Made by a program: the position numbers and the translations under genes. The notes under the pieces are model-generated. The model did not search any database. It was not told the origin of the DNA and worked only from the letters and a program-made list of their open reading frames with translations. Shown here piece by piece: positions 12,490 to 12,726 of a stretch of DNA of 12,726 nucleotides. How positions within the stretch are numbered: position 1 is the first letter of the stretch; each line of letters starts with the position of its first letter. Origin of the DNA: DATJXG01 sp035500455 (lineage in GTDB: Bacteria > Acidobacteriota > Terriglobia > Terriglobales > Acidobacteriaceae); NCBI GenBank assembly GCA_035500455.1, contig DATJXG010000422.1:1-12726 (forward strand), in the 5' to 3' direction.

Positions 12490-12726
12490 TTAATCCAGCT
12501 TCCAGGCCCCCAGCGCCCGCAGAACATCGACCAGTTGCGCAAGGTGATAGGCATTGTGATCGGCCACCAGCAAGGCTTCCCGCATAATGGTCTGCCCGTC
12601 TCCCCAGGGAATTTCCGCGAACAAGTCGGTACCGGGCGCGCTGACCAGCGCCTGCATCGCCTTGCGGTCCCTGGTGAAATTCTTGACGCTTTGGCTCCAG
12701 GCCGCAGGGTTGGGCGGAGCACTGCT
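12490..12726 (-). CDS. DinB-family protein, C-terminal part (runs off the window)
   Basis: The minus-strand frame ending at TAA 12490-12492 encodes 78 residues that end FAEIPWGDGQTIMREALL, then VADHNAYHLAQLVDVLRALG, then AWKLD. This is the last part of a DinB/YfiT-like four-helix-bundle protein. The pair of His residues in DHNAYH is the expected metal-binding HxxxH of the final helix. Members are putative metal-dependent enzymes, some of them thiol transferases or damage-inducible, and the specific role cannot be predicted. The N-terminus, including the earlier metal-binding His, lies beyond 12726. Another open frame on the same strand across this stretch (12267-12722) is a shadow and lacks family features. 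Confidence 0.85.
   Translation of the reverse strand, partial: SSAPPNPAAWSQSVKNFTRDRKAMQALVSAPGTDLFAEIPWGDGQTIMREALLVADHNAYHLAQLVDVLRALGAWKLD

Noticed and set aside
12267..12722. Minus-strand open frame of 151 codons at the window end
   Set aside because: It overlaps the nuclease-like gene antisense and is out of frame with the DinB-family C-terminus, which is clear in the neighbouring frame.

Overview
The window comes from a GC-rich bacterial chromosome. My best reading is a member of the Acidobacteriota (Terriglobia/Koribacter-like). This is inferred from the gene mix (a heme c plus PHM/DBM-type copper protein, a DUF2393/FxLYD-like membrane-anchored protein, separate tldD and tldE genes, selD) and from word-like inverted repeats in most intergenic gaps. 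No rRNA or other definitive marker is present, so the assignment is tentative. I see no tRNA, rRNA, CRISPR array, transposase or phage gene.

Layout. Positions 176-1593 (minus strand) hold the translation operon infC-rpmI-rplT, with an extended -10 promoter at about 1634-1661. infC appears to start at an AUC codon behind a strong Shine-Dalgarno site. Diverging from it, at 1846-3171 (+), is a secreted protein that joins a heme c domain to a copper monooxygenase fold with all six expected copper ligands in place. Next, on the minus strand, come an aldo/keto reductase (3243-4232), a secreted class I cytochrome c (4474-4959) and a small multi-pass membrane protein of unknown family (5114-5632). 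The plus strand then carries the TldD/TldE metalloprotease pair (5893-7344 and 7592-8977), a membrane-anchored beta-sandwich protein (9074-9580), selenide water dikinase SelD (9739-10842) and a 520-residue protein with a C-terminal PD-(D/E)XK nuclease-like motif (10920-12482). The window ends in the C-terminal part of a DinB-family protein on the minus strand (12490-12726), convergent with the nuclease-like gene.

How the genes fit together. infC, rpmI and rplT encode IF3, L35 and L20, a classical co-regulated translation unit. TldD and TldE form a heterodimeric peptidase. SelD makes selenophosphate, but no other selenium gene lies in the window. The remaining genes look like independent housekeeping or accessory units.

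Two patterns run through the window. First, four plus-strand genes (1846, 9074, 9739, 10920) lack a convincing Shine-Dalgarno site and carry a -10-like hexamer ending exactly 6 nt before the start codon, as expected for leaderless mRNAs. Second, most larger intergenic gaps contain an inverted repeat built from its own short word, so the gaps look populated by several families of palindromic repeats. I did not find a clear new multi-gene system; the strongest leads are the heme/copper fusion protein, the PD-(D/E)XK protein, the leaderless promoter pattern and the infC start.
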